Assembly (NCBI GenBank): GCA_027486845.1
Contig: JAIXOL010000053.1
Location: 62,001-126,000, forward strand
Direction of reading: 5' to 3'
DNA length: 64,000 nt
From: Cytophagaceae bacterium
GTDB lineage: Bacteria > Bacteroidota > Bacteroidia > Cytophagales > Spirosomataceae
Shown here: positions 41,998 to 51,189 of the stretch, in pieces
Layout of the letters: every line of letters starts with the position of its first letter
Numbering within the stretch: position 1 is the stretch's first letter
Position numbers and translations under genes: made by a program
Notes under the pieces: model-generated
What the model saw: the letters and a program-made list of their open reading frames with translations, nothing else
What the model was told of the DNA's origin: nothing
The model's database searches: none

Positions 41998-42120
41998 TTT
42001 TTTTGATGTTAATAATAATATATTTTATAATTAGAGTTTTACAGAAAGGCAAGATATAAAATTGACCTTACTTTTTTTACCTTAAGCATTACTTAAGTTC
42101 TTTTTGAAGTCTAACCGCTA

Positions 42121-43533
42121 TTAAACTTTTAATTTCGATTGGCAAATAAAATTCGAGCGTGGCACTTCAGTCATAGTAATTGCCGCAAAACCTCCAGCTA
42201 TATCGACAATATTATCAAACCCTCGAGATTTCAAGATTGATGCAGCAATCATTGAGCGATACCCACCTGCACAGTGAATAAAATTAGTTTCAGTTTTCGA
42301 GAAGGCCGACATATTATTGCTCAAATAAGCCAACGAAACACATTCTGCTTCTTCAACATGTTCGGCACGATATTCGGTTTCCTTTCTTACGTCTTTTACT
42401 AAAAGTTTTCCTTCATTTTCTGCATATATTTTTGCAAAGGCTTCTGCCGAAATAGAATCAATTACATCAGTTTCTTTGCCTGCTTCAATCCAAGCATTGA
42501 TTCCACCTTGCAAATATCCAACGATATTATCATAACCAACTCTTGAAAGGCGAGTGATTACTTCATCAATATTTTCCACATCAGCAATGAATAAAATTGG
42601 TTGCTCTATATCGGCCAAAAGGGTGCCTACCCAAGGAGCAAAGTCGCCTTTTATACCTATATTGATAGAATTCGGCACAAAGCCATCTTTAAAATTCTGA
42701 GCGGCACGAGTATCAATCATTACTGCACCTAGTTCGTTGGCGGCGGCCTCAAAAGCTTGTGGCGAAAGTGCTTGAATATTCGTTCTTACAACATCAAGGT
42801 TTTTAGCACCAGTTTTATTTATCATCACATTTTTCGGAAAATAATAGGGTGGCGGTGTAAGACCATCCGTTACTGCCGCAATAAATTTTTCTTTACTTTG
42901 TGGTTGAAGAGCGTAGTTCACCTTTTTCTGATTCCCTAAAGTGTCATATGTTTCTTTGCTCATGTTTTTGCCACATGCCGAACCCGCACCGTGAGCAGGA
43001 TAGACAATTAAATTGTCTGGCAAAGTCATGATTTTTGCGTGCAAAGAAGTATATAAATAACCTGCTAAGTCTTCGATTGTTAGATTTGATTTTTGTGCTA
43101 AATCTGGGCGTCCAACGTCTCCAATAAACAAAGTATCTCCCGTGAAAATACAATTTTCTACACCATTTTCGTCGATTAGTAAATAACACGACGACTCCAT
43201 TGTGTGTCCTGGTGTATGAAGAACCTTGATTTTGATTTTTCCAATTTCAAAAACCTGTCCGTCTTCGGCAACAATACACTCAAAAGATGGCGTGGCTTTT
43301 GGGCCATAAACTATTTTTGCACCAGTTTTTTGAGCCAATTCTACATGACCCGATACAAAATCAGCATGAAAGTGAGTCTCGAAAATGTATTTGATATTGG
43401 CGTTATTTTTTTCTGCCTTTTTCATGTAAGAATGTACTTCACGAAGTGGATCGATGATGGCTACTTCACCTGCTGACTCAATATAATATGCTCCTTGTGC
43501 GAGGCATCCAGTATAAATTTGTTCTACTATCAT
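42121..43533 (-). CDS. Persulfide dioxygenase-rhodanese fusion (CstB/ETHE1-like)
   Basis: 470 residues. N-terminal 235: metallo-beta-lactamase fold with IFETHFHADFVSGHVELAQK (HxHxDxxxGH iron ligands), VLHTPGHTMESSCYLL and FTGDTLFIGDVGRPDLAQ, as in ETHE1-type persulfide dioxygenases. Residues 255-350: a rhodanese domain (VMIDTRAAQNFKDG) whose active loop reads LFIADVEN and lacks the catalytic Cys. Residues 365-460: a second rhodanese with HCAGGYRSMIA and the reactive Cys. It oxidises glutathione- or thiol-persulfide and passes sulfane sulfur on, detoxifying sulfide. Operon with YeeE/YedE and ArsR. Confidence 0.88.
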   Translation of the reverse strand: MIVEQIYTGCLAQGAYYIESAGEVAIIDPLREVHSYMKKAEKNNANIKYIFETHFHADFVSGHVELAQKTGAKIVYGPKATPSFECIVAEDGQVFEIGKIKIKVLHTPGHTMESSCYLLIDENGVENCIFTGDTLFIGDVGRPDLAQKSNLTIEDLAGYLYTSLHAKIMTLPDNLIVYPAHGAGSACGKNMSKETYDTLGNQKKVNYALQPQSKEKFIAAVTDGLTPPPYYFPKNVMINKTGAKNLDVVRTNIQALSPQAFEAAANELGAVMIDTRAAQNFKDGFVPNSINIGIKGDFAPWVGTLLADIEQPILFIADVENIDEVITRLSRVGYDNIVGYLQGGINAWIEAGKETDVIDSISAEAFAKIYAENEGKLLVKDVRKETEYRAEHVEEAECVSLAYLSNNMSAFSKTETNFIHCAGGYRSMIAASILKSRGFDNIVDIAGGFAAITMTEVPRSNFICQSKLKV

Positions 43534-43670
43534 TTTTGTAATTTGCTTTAATTTTATTCAAAGTGTGTTAAAATTCTTGGAGTGTTTGGTGAAAATGGGC
43601 TGTAATATTGATTTACAAAAAAATATGAATAAAAAGTACCTATTTCTACTCAACATTACTTTGTCATGTT

Positions 43671-43692
43671 TATATGATAATTTATTCATGTA
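43671..43692. promoter_or_regulatory. ArsR-type operator upstream of the persulfide dioxygenase gene
   Basis: TATATG, 10-nt spacer, CATGTA. The same design (TATATG-N10-CATATA) occurs at 44046-44067 in front of the arsR gene. Confidence 0.55.
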
Positions 43693-43706
43693 GTTTGATA
43701 AAAAAG

Positions 43707-44021
43707 TTACATATTACATTCACAATTTTCGATACATTCCAAAAGTTTAGTTATTTCACGTTCTTTGAGTGAGTAATAAACATTCAAACCATCTTTATGA
43801 GACTTTAAAATTCCACGCAGTTTCATATTTATCAAATGGTGCGAAACCAAAGATTGCTCACAATTAAGTATTTCACAGATTTCGTTTACTGTGAGTTTTT
43901 CTTGAAACTCCAACAATTGAATAATTGCCAAACGAGTAGGGTGGGCTACAGCTTTTAAAATATAGGCCGCTTTTTCATATTTTTCTTTGTTGATTTTTAT
44001 TTCGTTTGCCTCTGTTACCAT
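43707..44021 (-). CDS. ArsR-family repressor, probably sulfide/persulfide-responsive
   Basis: 104 residues, winged helix. KAVAHPTRLAIIQLLEFQEK, EICEILNCEQSLVSHHLINM and LKSHKDGLNVYYSLKE are the ArsR blocks. Two Cys flank the recognition region (CEILNC) and the C-terminus ends CIENCECNM, so a thiol switch like that of BigR/SqrR/YgaV is likely. Neighbouring genes (persulfide dioxygenase, YeeE/YedE) fit such a sensor. A metal-binding ArsR is the alternative. Confidence 0.8.
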   Translation of the reverse strand: MVTEANEIKINKEKYEKAAYILKAVAHPTRLAIIQLLEFQEKLTVNEICEILNCEQSLVSHHLINMKLRGILKSHKDGLNVYYSLKEREITKLLECIENCECNM

Positions 44022-44045
44022 TTTTGTTAGTTAATACAATACAAA

Positions 44046-44067
44046 TATATGTTAATATTTTCATATA
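44046..44067. promoter_or_regulatory. ArsR-type operator upstream of arsR
   Basis: TATATG, TTAATATTTT spacer, CATATA, 25 bp upstream of the arsR ATG (minus strand). Pairs with the copy at 43671, suggesting autorepression and control of the downstream genes. Confidence 0.55.
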
Positions 44068-44148
44068 GTGCAAATGATTTTATTAAAATCAGTAAATTGT
44101 CTTATTTATTGAATAAAAAAGGGCTCAAATGGTCTTATTATAAATCAA

Positions 44149-44182
44149 AAACCTCACAGAAAGTTAAAATTCTGTGAGGTTT
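44149..44182. terminator. Terminator of the malic enzyme gene
   Basis: AAACCTCACAGAA / TTCTGTGAGGTTT with an 8-nt loop, perfect 13-bp stem, followed on the minus strand by a T-tract. It also reads well on the plus strand. Confidence 0.8.
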
Positions 44183-44203
44183 AAGCTTGACTAGTTGGAA
44201 ATC

Positions 44204-46477
44204 TTATTTGCCCTGTGCTTCTACAACGGCAATGGCCACCATATCCACGATTTCACGAACTGTGCTACCGAGTTGGAGTACATGAACTGGTTTTTTTAAA
44301 CCCAATAATATCGGCCCAATTTTATCAATATTGGCAATTTCTTTAACAATATTATAGGCAATATTTGACGAAGAAAGATTCGGGAATATTAGTGTATTTG
44401 CTCGTCCATCTACCAAATCGCTGAAAGGATGTTGTTCTTTCAATAAATCAATATCAAATGGTAAGTGAGCTTGCATTTCGCCATCCACAACTATGTTTGG
44501 GTGCTTGTCTTTCAATATTGCCACTGCTTTTTGCATTTTCAAGGCATCTTCTCCATCTGCACTGCCGAAGTTTGAGTAGGTGAGAAGAGCAATGCGTGGT
44601 TTGATATTAAATTTTTCCACTTCTTTTGCCGCTAATTCGGTAATCTCAACGATTTCCTCAACTGTTGGATTAAAGTTTACGGTTGTATCTGCTAAGAAAA
44701 GTGGGCCAAAACGGCTCATCAAAATATACATTCCCGAAACCTTTTTTACACCTTCTTGGCGACCAATAATCTGTAAAGCTGGACGGATAGTTTCTGGATA
44801 ATTTCTAGTCATTCCACCAATCATGGCATCGGCTTCGCCTGTTTCAACCATCATTGCACCAAAATAATTTCGATTACGCATCAATTGCGTTGCCTCAAAA
44901 TGATTATATCCTTTACGTTTGCGTTTTTCGTAGAAAATTGCACCGAATTTTGCCAAGTTACCTTCCTGTTCTGGAGAACGAGAATCAATGATTTCGGCAA
45001 AAGGTAAGTCAATATTATTTTCTTCTAGTAATTTCGTGATTTTGGCCACATTACCCAATAAAATTGGCGTTGCAATTTTCTCATCTTGCACTTCTTGGGC
45101 TGCTTTCAGTACGGTTAAGTTTTCGGCATCGGCAAAAACGACACGTTTAGGATGAAGTTTTGCTTTGTTTGTGATGACTTTTTTGAGCGAATTATCTTGT
45201 CCTAAACGTTTCGCCAATTGTGTATCGTACGCTTCCCAATCTGTAATCGGAAACTTCGCTACGCCACTATCCATCGCTGCTTTTGCTACTGCAGGAGCAA
45301 CGGTTGTGAGCAAACGCGGGTCAACAGGTTTAGGGATGATATACGTTCGGCTAAATGAAAGGTTAGTTTCTCCATATGCTAAATTTACGACATCTGGTAC
45401 TGGCTTTTTAGCTAAATCGGCTAAGGCTCTGACGGCTGCTAACTTCATTTCTTCGTTGATAACCTTCGAGCGAACATCTAAAGCACCACGAAAAATATAA
45501 GGAAAACCGAGTACATTATTCACTTGATTAGGATAATCCGAACGGCCAGTTGCCATAATAATGTCTTCACGAGCTTCAATTGCTTCTTCATACGAAATCT
45601 CTGGTGTCGGATTTGCCATCGCAAAAACAATCGCATCTTTTGCCATTGATTTTACCATGTCTTGGCTAAGGATATTTCCTTTTGAAAGCCCAACAAATAC
45701 ATCTGCTCCAACTAATGCATCAGTAAGTGTTGTTTCAGCAGACATATTATCGTTCGCAAATTCGATTTTCTTTCCATCCAAATTGGTGCGACTTGGGTGA
45801 ATCAAACCTTTGCTATCAAACATGAAAATGTTCTTTTTATCAGCACCCAACGAATTATACAAACGAGTACAAGAAATAGCCGAAGCTCCTGCACCATTAA
45901 TAATTATTTTTATTTGAGCAATATCTTTTTCGACTAATTCAAGAGCGTTGAGTAATGCGGCTGACGAAATAATGGCAGTACCATGCTGATCGTCGTGCAT
46001 CACTGGAATATTTAATTCAGCCTTTAAGCGTTCTTCGATTTCAAAACATTCTGGAGCAGAAATGTCTTCGAGATTTACACCGCCAAAAGTTGGTTCCAAA
46101 ATTTTTACAGTACGAACAAATTCATCAACATCTTTGGTATTTAATTCAATATCAAAAACATCAATATCTGCATAAATTTTAAACAAAAGCCCTTTGCCCT
46201 CCATAACTGGCTTGCTCGCTGCTGGACCAATATCGCCCAAACCCAAAACAGCTGTTCCGTTTGAAATTACAGCCACAAGATTTCCCTTTGCCGTGTATTT
46301 ATAAACGTCTTCTGGATTTTCAAAAATAGCCATGCATGGGTCGGCTACTCCAGGTGAATATGCCAAAGATAAATCTTTTTGGGTAGCATACTCTTTTGTC
46401 GGAATCACTTCGATTTTACCTGGACGCCCTTTTGCGTGGTAATGAAGTGCCTCTTCTTTTAAATTTTGTTTACTCAT
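44204..46477 (-). CDS. maeB: NADP-dependent malic enzyme with phosphotransacetylase-like domain
   Basis: 757 residues. Residues 1-420: malic enzyme with [34 protein letters not shown] (catalytic region), [22 protein letters not shown] and a nucleotide-binding [14 protein letters not shown]. Residues 430-757: a Pta-like domain with [38 protein letters not shown] and [17 protein letters not shown], usually regulatory (acetyl-CoA). It converts malate to pyruvate, making NADPH. The next gene upstream, a dicarboxylate symporter, would supply malate or a related acid, but they are 124 bp apart and may be separate transcripts. Confidence 0.93.
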   Translation of the reverse strand: MSKQNLKEEALHYHAKGRPGKIEVIPTKEYATQKDLSLAYSPGVADPCMAIFENPEDVYKYTAKGNLVAVISNGTAVLGLGDIGPAASKPVMEGKGLLFKIYADIDVFDIELNTKDVDEFVRTVKILEPTFGGVNLEDISAPECFEIEERLKAELNIPVMHDDQHGTAIISSAALLNALELVEKDIAQIKIIINGAGASAISCTRLYNSLGADKKNIFMFDSKGLIHPSRTNLDGKKIEFANDNMSAETTLTDALVGADVFVGLSKGNILSQDMVKSMAKDAIVFAMANPTPEISYEEAIEAREDIIMATGRSDYPNQVNNVLGFPYIFRGALDVRSKVINEEMKLAAVRALADLAKKPVPDVVNLAYGETNLSFSRTYIIPKPVDPRLLTTVAPAVAKAAMDSGVAKFPITDWEAYDTQLAKRLGQDNSLKKVITNKAKLHPKRVVFADAENLTVLKAAQEVQDEKIATPILLGNVAKITKLLEENNIDLPFAEIIDSRSPEQEGNLAKFGAIFYEKRKRKGYNHFEATQLMRNRNYFGAMMVETGEADAMIGGMTRNYPETIRPALQIIGRQEGVKKVSGMYILMSRFGPLFLADTTVNFNPTVEEIVEITELAAKEVEKFNIKPRIALLTYSNFGSADGEDALKMQKAVAILKDKHPNIVVDGEMQAHLPFDIDLLKEQHPFSDLVDGRANTLIFPNLSSSNIAYNIVKEIANIDKIGPILLGLKKPVHVLQLGSTVREIVDMVAIAVVEAQGK

Positions 46478-46601
46478 TTTCGAATAAAATTAGTTTGTTG
46501 ATGCGAAGGTAAGACTGAAAGCTTTTAGAGTTATAGAAAAACCCCCTTTTTTTGCTTAATAACCTATTTTCTTAAGCAAAAATAACTTTTTGTATCGTTT
46601 C

Positions 46602-47915
46602 TTATTTGTTTTTGATGTTATCTTTTATAATATCCTCATAATCACCAATATGAGCAAATGCAGCTTCCATTTTAGATCGGTCGAATTCGTTTTCGTTGTT
46701 TGAAATCCAAATGGTAGCTACGCCATTTCCAATAAAGTTCGTGATGGCTCGAGCTTCTGACATGAATCGGTCAACACCTAAAAGTAAAGCCAAGCCCTCA
46801 ACCGGAATAACTTTTACAGCTGTAAGTGTTGAAGCAAGCACTATAAAACCACTTCCGGTAACACCTGCCGCTCCTTTTGATGTCACCATTAAGATACCAA
46901 TTATTGTCAAAATCTGTTGAATATCTAAGTGAATATTGAAAACCTGTGCTAGAAAAATAACGGCCATTGAAAGGTAAATAGTTGTTCCATCAAGATTGAA
47001 TGAATAACCTGCAGGTACAACCAATCCAACCACTGATTTTGAACAACCCATTTTTTCGAGCTTTTCCATCAATGAAGGTAAGCCAGCTTCTGAAGAAGAG
47101 GTTCCAAGAACAATTAATAATTCTTCACGAATGAATTTTAGGAATTTCCATAGACTAATTTTATAATATCTCAGTATAAAATAGAGCACTACGAAGACAA
47201 AAATCGCCATTGTAACATAAACCGTTCCCATCAGTTTGGCGAGCGGGAGTAAAGTTTGAATACCATATTTTGCAATTGTGAAGGCCATTCCTCCAAATGC
47301 TCCGATTGGGGCAAACAGCATAACTTTATGTAAAGCCCAAAATACTTTTTTTGAAATTGGAGCAAGTAAATCTACTACTTTTTGTCGACCAGAATAATTG
47401 CTCAAAGCAACACCTAAAACTATAGCAAGAGTCAACACTTGGAGTGTTACATTATCTAAGAAAAATTTCAGCCAACTAAACTCGGTTGCACTTTTGGTGT
47501 ATTTTGAAATATCACCAACTTTGATGGCATCAGTAACTACGCCGTCGCCGGGACGAATGACATTTGCAACTACAACGCCAACCAATAGTGCAACGGTTGT
47601 TACAACTTCAAAGTAAATAAGTGCTTTTGCTCCAACTTTTCCAACTTTTTTCAAATCACCCATTGAGATAATACCAAGTGTAATTGTCAGAAAAATAATT
47701 GGATTGATAAAGAGTTTTACGAAACTGATGAATATACTACTTAAAAACTCAGCGAATGTATTTTTTATTTCAAATTCGGAAATTATTAGATTTTGTTTGA
47801 AGCCTTTTTCAAAGATTTGATGTAGTGCAAATTCGGGGTTGTAATGACCAAGTAAAACACCGCAAACGATTGCAGTTAATACCCAAAATGTAAGGTTAGT
47901 AAAGAGTTTTTTCAT
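46602..47915 (-). CDS. Dicarboxylate/amino acid:cation symporter (DAACS family)
   Basis: 437 residues with eight membrane helices and re-entrant loops. Signatures: FINPIIFLTITLGIISMGDL, LGTSSSEAGLPSLMEKLEKM (Ser-rich reentrant loop HP1), VVPAGYSFNLDGTTIYLSMA, TSKGAAGVTGSGFIVLASTL (HP2) and DRFMSEARAITNFIGNGVAT. These place it in the GltP/DctA family that takes up C4-dicarboxylates or glutamate with protons or sodium. The DRFMSEARAITN form and the malic enzyme next door favour dicarboxylates (DctA-like). Confidence 0.88.
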   Translation of the reverse strand: MKKLFTNLTFWVLTAIVCGVLLGHYNPEFALHQIFEKGFKQNLIISEFEIKNTFAEFLSSIFISFVKLFINPIIFLTITLGIISMGDLKKVGKVGAKALIYFEVVTTVALLVGVVVANVIRPGDGVVTDAIKVGDISKYTKSATEFSWLKFFLDNVTLQVLTLAIVLGVALSNYSGRQKVVDLLAPISKKVFWALHKVMLFAPIGAFGGMAFTIAKYGIQTLLPLAKLMGTVYVTMAIFVFVVLYFILRYYKISLWKFLKFIREELLIVLGTSSSEAGLPSLMEKLEKMGCSKSVVGLVVPAGYSFNLDGTTIYLSMAVIFLAQVFNIHLDIQQILTIIGILMVTSKGAAGVTGSGFIVLASTLTAVKVIPVEGLALLLGVDRFMSEARAITNFIGNGVATIWISNNENEFDRSKMEAAFAHIGDYEDIIKDNIKNK

Positions 47916-47964
47916 TTTTAAATTTTATAGTTCAGAATATTTAGGGTTAATTATAAGGTGTATA

Positions 47965-48894
47965 TCAGAAAAATAATAAAAAATAGTGCCATAACATGGC
48001 TGATATCAACGATAGTGGGATGCTGATTCCAATCATTAAACTTGCTAATGTCGGATTTAGTTTATGGTTGATGGCAATGATTGATGCGGTATTCATAGAG
48101 CCCAAAGAAGCTCCAATTATGCACATTTTGCCAATCCATGCATTTTCATATAATAGTATCTTTTGTTGAAGCAATATAAGGTATAATAAAAAGATTAACA
48201 ATGGTGCAATCAATAGTTTGAAAAATAAGCCTAATAATAGTGGTTTTTGTACAAGATTTTCTTTGGATATTTTGATTTGTAAACCAACAGATAATAAAGC
48301 AAGTACAGTAAATGGACTTCCCAGTTTTTGTAAAATTTCACTGATAGAACTGGGAAAATGATAATCCATGATATTTAAATAAACAGCGATACAAAAAGCT
48401 AAAAATGGAGGAAAAATAAAAATACTTTTAATGATAGATTTTGCCGAAGGTTCGGATTCCGAATAATATGAAGCTGTCATTATACCCATAGTCCCACAAA
48501 CCACAAACGAACCCGCTTGGCTCATCAAAATTCCCATCTGCAGGCCAGCTATACCATACAATAATTCAAAAATCGGGAAGCCTACAAATGAAATGCTACT
48601 AATTCCTGCCGTTATGGTTAACGCACCTGTCGTACTTCTGTCGAGCTGAAGGATTTTGGCAACGATTTTGAAAAAAATAAATGAACTTATGAATAGGATG
48701 TAGGGTGTTAGAATAAACAGTAACTGATTTGCTTTAAAAGAAATTTGGCTTGTATAAAGAAGTGTTAGAGAAGGTAAACAAATATTAATAATTACCGCAT
48801 TTAAACCTAAATAAGCATCTTTAGGGAAGCCTTTGGTTCTTTGAAGGATTCCACCCAACGAAAGGCAAATGATTAATAATAATAGGTTGGTCAT
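47965..48894 (-). CDS. AEC-family transporter
   Basis: 309 residues with ten hydrophobic segments. LLIICLSLGGILQRTKGFP, AVIINICLPSLTLLYTSQIS, and near the end IIGASLGSMNTASIIAINHK and ATLASLMIGISIPLS-type blocks fit the auxin-efflux-carrier fold (AEC), whose bacterial members export or import small acids such as malonate or malate. 50 bp upstream of the dicarboxylate symporter on the same strand, so it may share its transcript and organic-acid theme. Substrate unknown. Confidence 0.8.
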   Translation of the reverse strand: MTNLLLLIICLSLGGILQRTKGFPKDAYLGLNAVIINICLPSLTLLYTSQISFKANQLLFILTPYILFISSFIFFKIVAKILQLDRSTTGALTITAGISSISFVGFPIFELLYGIAGLQMGILMSQAGSFVVCGTMGIMTASYYSESEPSAKSIIKSIFIFPPFLAFCIAVYLNIMDYHFPSSISEILQKLGSPFTVLALLSVGLQIKISKENLVQKPLLLGLFFKLLIAPLLIFLLYLILLQQKILLYENAWIGKMCIIGASLGSMNTASIIAINHKLNPTLASLMIGISIPLSLISAMLWHYFLLFF

Positions 48895-49054
48895 TTTGAT
48901 AAAAGCTAAGATTTAGGATACACGATTCGAGACTTTTCGGTTGAAATATCTTTAAATAAATTGTATAAAAGTCATGTATAAAAAATCTCGTGTCTTGAAG
49001 GCGTTTGTTAGGTTGCTCCGTTGGGTTTCGAAAAGTATCATCTATTCAAAACCT

Positions 49055-49126
49055 CTAAAGCCGACCATCGTCATTAGCAATTTCGGTAAGATAAGTCTTG
49101 GTTAGTATCATTTGTCGATTTTTCAT
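49055..49126 (-). CDS. Possible 23-aa leader peptide upstream of the AEC gene
   Basis: ATG at 49126 reads MKNRQMILTKTYLTEIANDD and ends GRL. A -7 element TACTTTTG (49141-49134, minus strand) ends 8 bp before the ATG, so the transcript would start almost at the codon. It could be a leaderless peptide or only the 5' part of the AEC mRNA. The rest of the 48895-49258 gap shows nothing. Confidence 0.25.
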   Translation of the reverse strand: MKNRQMILTKTYLTEIANDDGRL

Positions 49127-49258
49127 TTTGTTACAAAAGTAAAGATATATTCATAAGAAAACATAAAGTTTGATCGGCAATTTGAAGTTATAAATCTTTG
49201 AACTGAACGTTAAGCATTGGTTTAGTTGTTAATTTATTTAGTATTATCAAAAAAGTGT

Positions 49259-51091
49259 ATGGCAAGAACTCCGTTAAATTTAGAAGAAAATAAACCCAAT
49301 ATTAAAGAACGACTAAAGGCATTAGGCAATTTACCGAGTTTTTTAAGTGAGGTTTATCTTACATCCCCTTCTTTAACAATTGGCAATATTTGCTTGCGTT
49401 TATTGCGTTCGGCTATTCCCATTTCAGTTTTATATATCGGCAAACTCATCATCGATGAAGTTTTGGTACTAAGTACAAATAAATCAGAAAGCCTAAATGT
49501 TATCTATTTTTTGATAGTAGCAGAGTTTGGTTTAATGATTGTCAGTGATTTACTTTCTCGAGGTATTGCTTTGACTGATAGTCTTTTAGGAGATTTATTT
49601 GCCAATCAAACTTCGATAAAATTAATGAAACATGCTGTTTCGCTTGATTTAGCTCAGTTTGAAAACGCAACTTTCTATGATAAACTCGAACGTGCCAGGC
49701 AACAAACAAACGGCCGAACAGTGTTACTTTCACAAGTTTTGGCTCAAGGACAAGATGCCATCACAATGTGTTTATTACTTGTCGGACTTGTAACTTTTAA
49801 TCCGTGGTTAATTGGATTGCTTTTGGTTTCGGTTATTCCTTCTTTTATTGGTGAATGGCATTTCAATGCAAAAAGTTATTCGTTACAAAGAGGCTGGACA
49901 CCACAACGCCGAGAATTAGATTATTACCGTTTTATTGGTGCGAGCGATGAAACCGCCAAAGAAGTAAAACTTTTTGGGCTTTCAGATTTTATTATTGAGC
50001 GATTTCATAATTTATCTAACCTATATTTCAAGGAAAATAAAAAACTTTCTATTGAACGAGCTTCTTGGGGCAGTTTACTAGTGGCTATTGGCACATTTGG
50101 ATATTTTGGTGCTTACACCTTGATAATTATTGATACTATTAAAGGCATCGTTACGATTGGTAGTTTGACATTTTTGGCTGGTTCGTTTCGTCAGTTGAAA
50201 TCTTTGTTGGAAGGTATCCTCGGAAGATTTACAAGTATTTTACAAGGAGCATTATATCTCAATGATTTATTTGAGTTTTATCAAATCGAGCCACAGATTA
50301 TTTCACCATCACAACCCAAGCCTTTTCCCAATCCAATCAAAGAAGGTTTTCACTTTGAAAATGTTGGTTTTAAATATCCAAATTCTGAAAAATGGGCAAA
50401 TCGGAATCTGAATTTCGATTTAAAAGTAGGGGAGAAGTTAGCATTAGTTGGTGAAAATGGTTCTGGAAAAACAACTTTGGTTAAACTGCTTGCAAGATTA
50501 TATGACCCAGATGAAGGACGAATTTTACTGGATGGCGTTGATTTAAAGGATTATAATTTAGTAGAGTTACGTGAACACATTGGTGTTATTTTTCAAGATT
50601 TTCAAAAATTCAATTTCACCGCAGGCGATAATATTGCAGTCGGAGATATTGCTTCTCGTGAAGAATTACCCGATCTCGAAAGAGCTGCTCACCAAAGTTT
50701 GGCCGATACTGTTATTGAAAAATTACCATTGAAATACGACCAACCTCTGGGTCGAAAATTTGCCAAAGGAATTGAGCTTTCGGGCGGAGAATGGCAGAAA
50801 GTTGCATTAGCAAGAGCTTATTTGCGTGAAGCCGATGTACTGATTTTAGACGAGCCAACTGCTGCTCTTGATGCTCGTGCCGAATATGAGGTTTTTCGTC
50901 GTTTCGCCGAACTCACCAAAGGAAAAACGGCTATCTTGATTTCGCACAGGTTTTCAACAGTAAGAATGGCAGATAGGATTTTGGTATTAAATAATGGTCA
51001 AATGCTTGAAATAGGTACGCACGAAGAGCTTCTTGCAAAAAACGGCCGTTATGCTGAATTATTTTATTTACAAGCAGAAGGGTATAGGTAG
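49259..51091 (+). CDS. ABC exporter, fused membrane and ATPase domains
   Basis: 610 residues from the ATG at 49259 (the open frame extends to a TTG at 49226, but the coding pattern starts with MARTPLNLEENKP). Residues 30-330: six membrane helices of a type IV half-exporter. Residues 345-605: nucleotide-binding domain with Walker A GENGSGKTTLVKLL, Q-loop VIFQDFQKFNF, signature ELSGGEWQKVALARA, Walker B VLILDEPTAALDA and H-loop ISHRF. It works as a dimer, exporting lipid, peptide or drug. Cargo unknown; the gene stands alone. Confidence 0.88.
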   Translation: MARTPLNLEENKPNIKERLKALGNLPSFLSEVYLTSPSLTIGNICLRLLRSAIPISVLYIGKLIIDEVLVLSTNKSESLNVIYFLIVAEFGLMIVSDLLSRGIALTDSLLGDLFANQTSIKLMKHAVSLDLAQFENATFYDKLERARQQTNGRTVLLSQVLAQGQDAITMCLLLVGLVTFNPWLIGLLLVSVIPSFIGEWHFNAKSYSLQRGWTPQRRELDYYRFIGASDETAKEVKLFGLSDFIIERFHNLSNLYFKENKKLSIERASWGSLLVAIGTFGYFGAYTLIIIDTIKGIVTIGSLTFLAGSFRQLKSLLEGILGRFTSILQGALYLNDLFEFYQIEPQIISPSQPKPFPNPIKEGFHFENVGFKYPNSEKWANRNLNFDLKVGEKLALVGENGSGKTTLVKLLARLYDPDEGRILLDGVDLKDYNLVELREHIGVIFQDFQKFNFTAGDNIAVGDIASREELPDLERAAHQSLADTVIEKLPLKYDQPLGRKFAKGIELSGGEWQKVALARAYLREADVLILDEPTAALDARAEYEVFRRFAELTKGKTAILISHRFSTVRMADRILVLNNGQMLEIGTHEELLAKNGRYAELFYLQAEGYR

Positions 51092-51095
51092 TTTT

Positions 51096-51188
51096 GAGTG
51101 CTGTGTTTAGAGCTATGAGTTTTTAACATAATTGTAATTGATTTAATTATTCGTAAACTATGAATTCAGAACTCTAAACTCAGCACTC
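51096..51188. terminator. Long inverted repeat between convergent genes
   Basis: GAGTGCTGTGTTTAGAG (51096-51112) and CTCTAAACTCAGCACTC (51172-51188), 17-bp arms with one mismatch. It lies exactly between the ABC exporter and recQ stops and could end both transcripts. The CTCAGCACTC theme also occurs as a dispersed repeat in relatives, so it may be a repeat element that has been put to use. Confidence 0.5.
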
Positions 51189-51189
51189 T

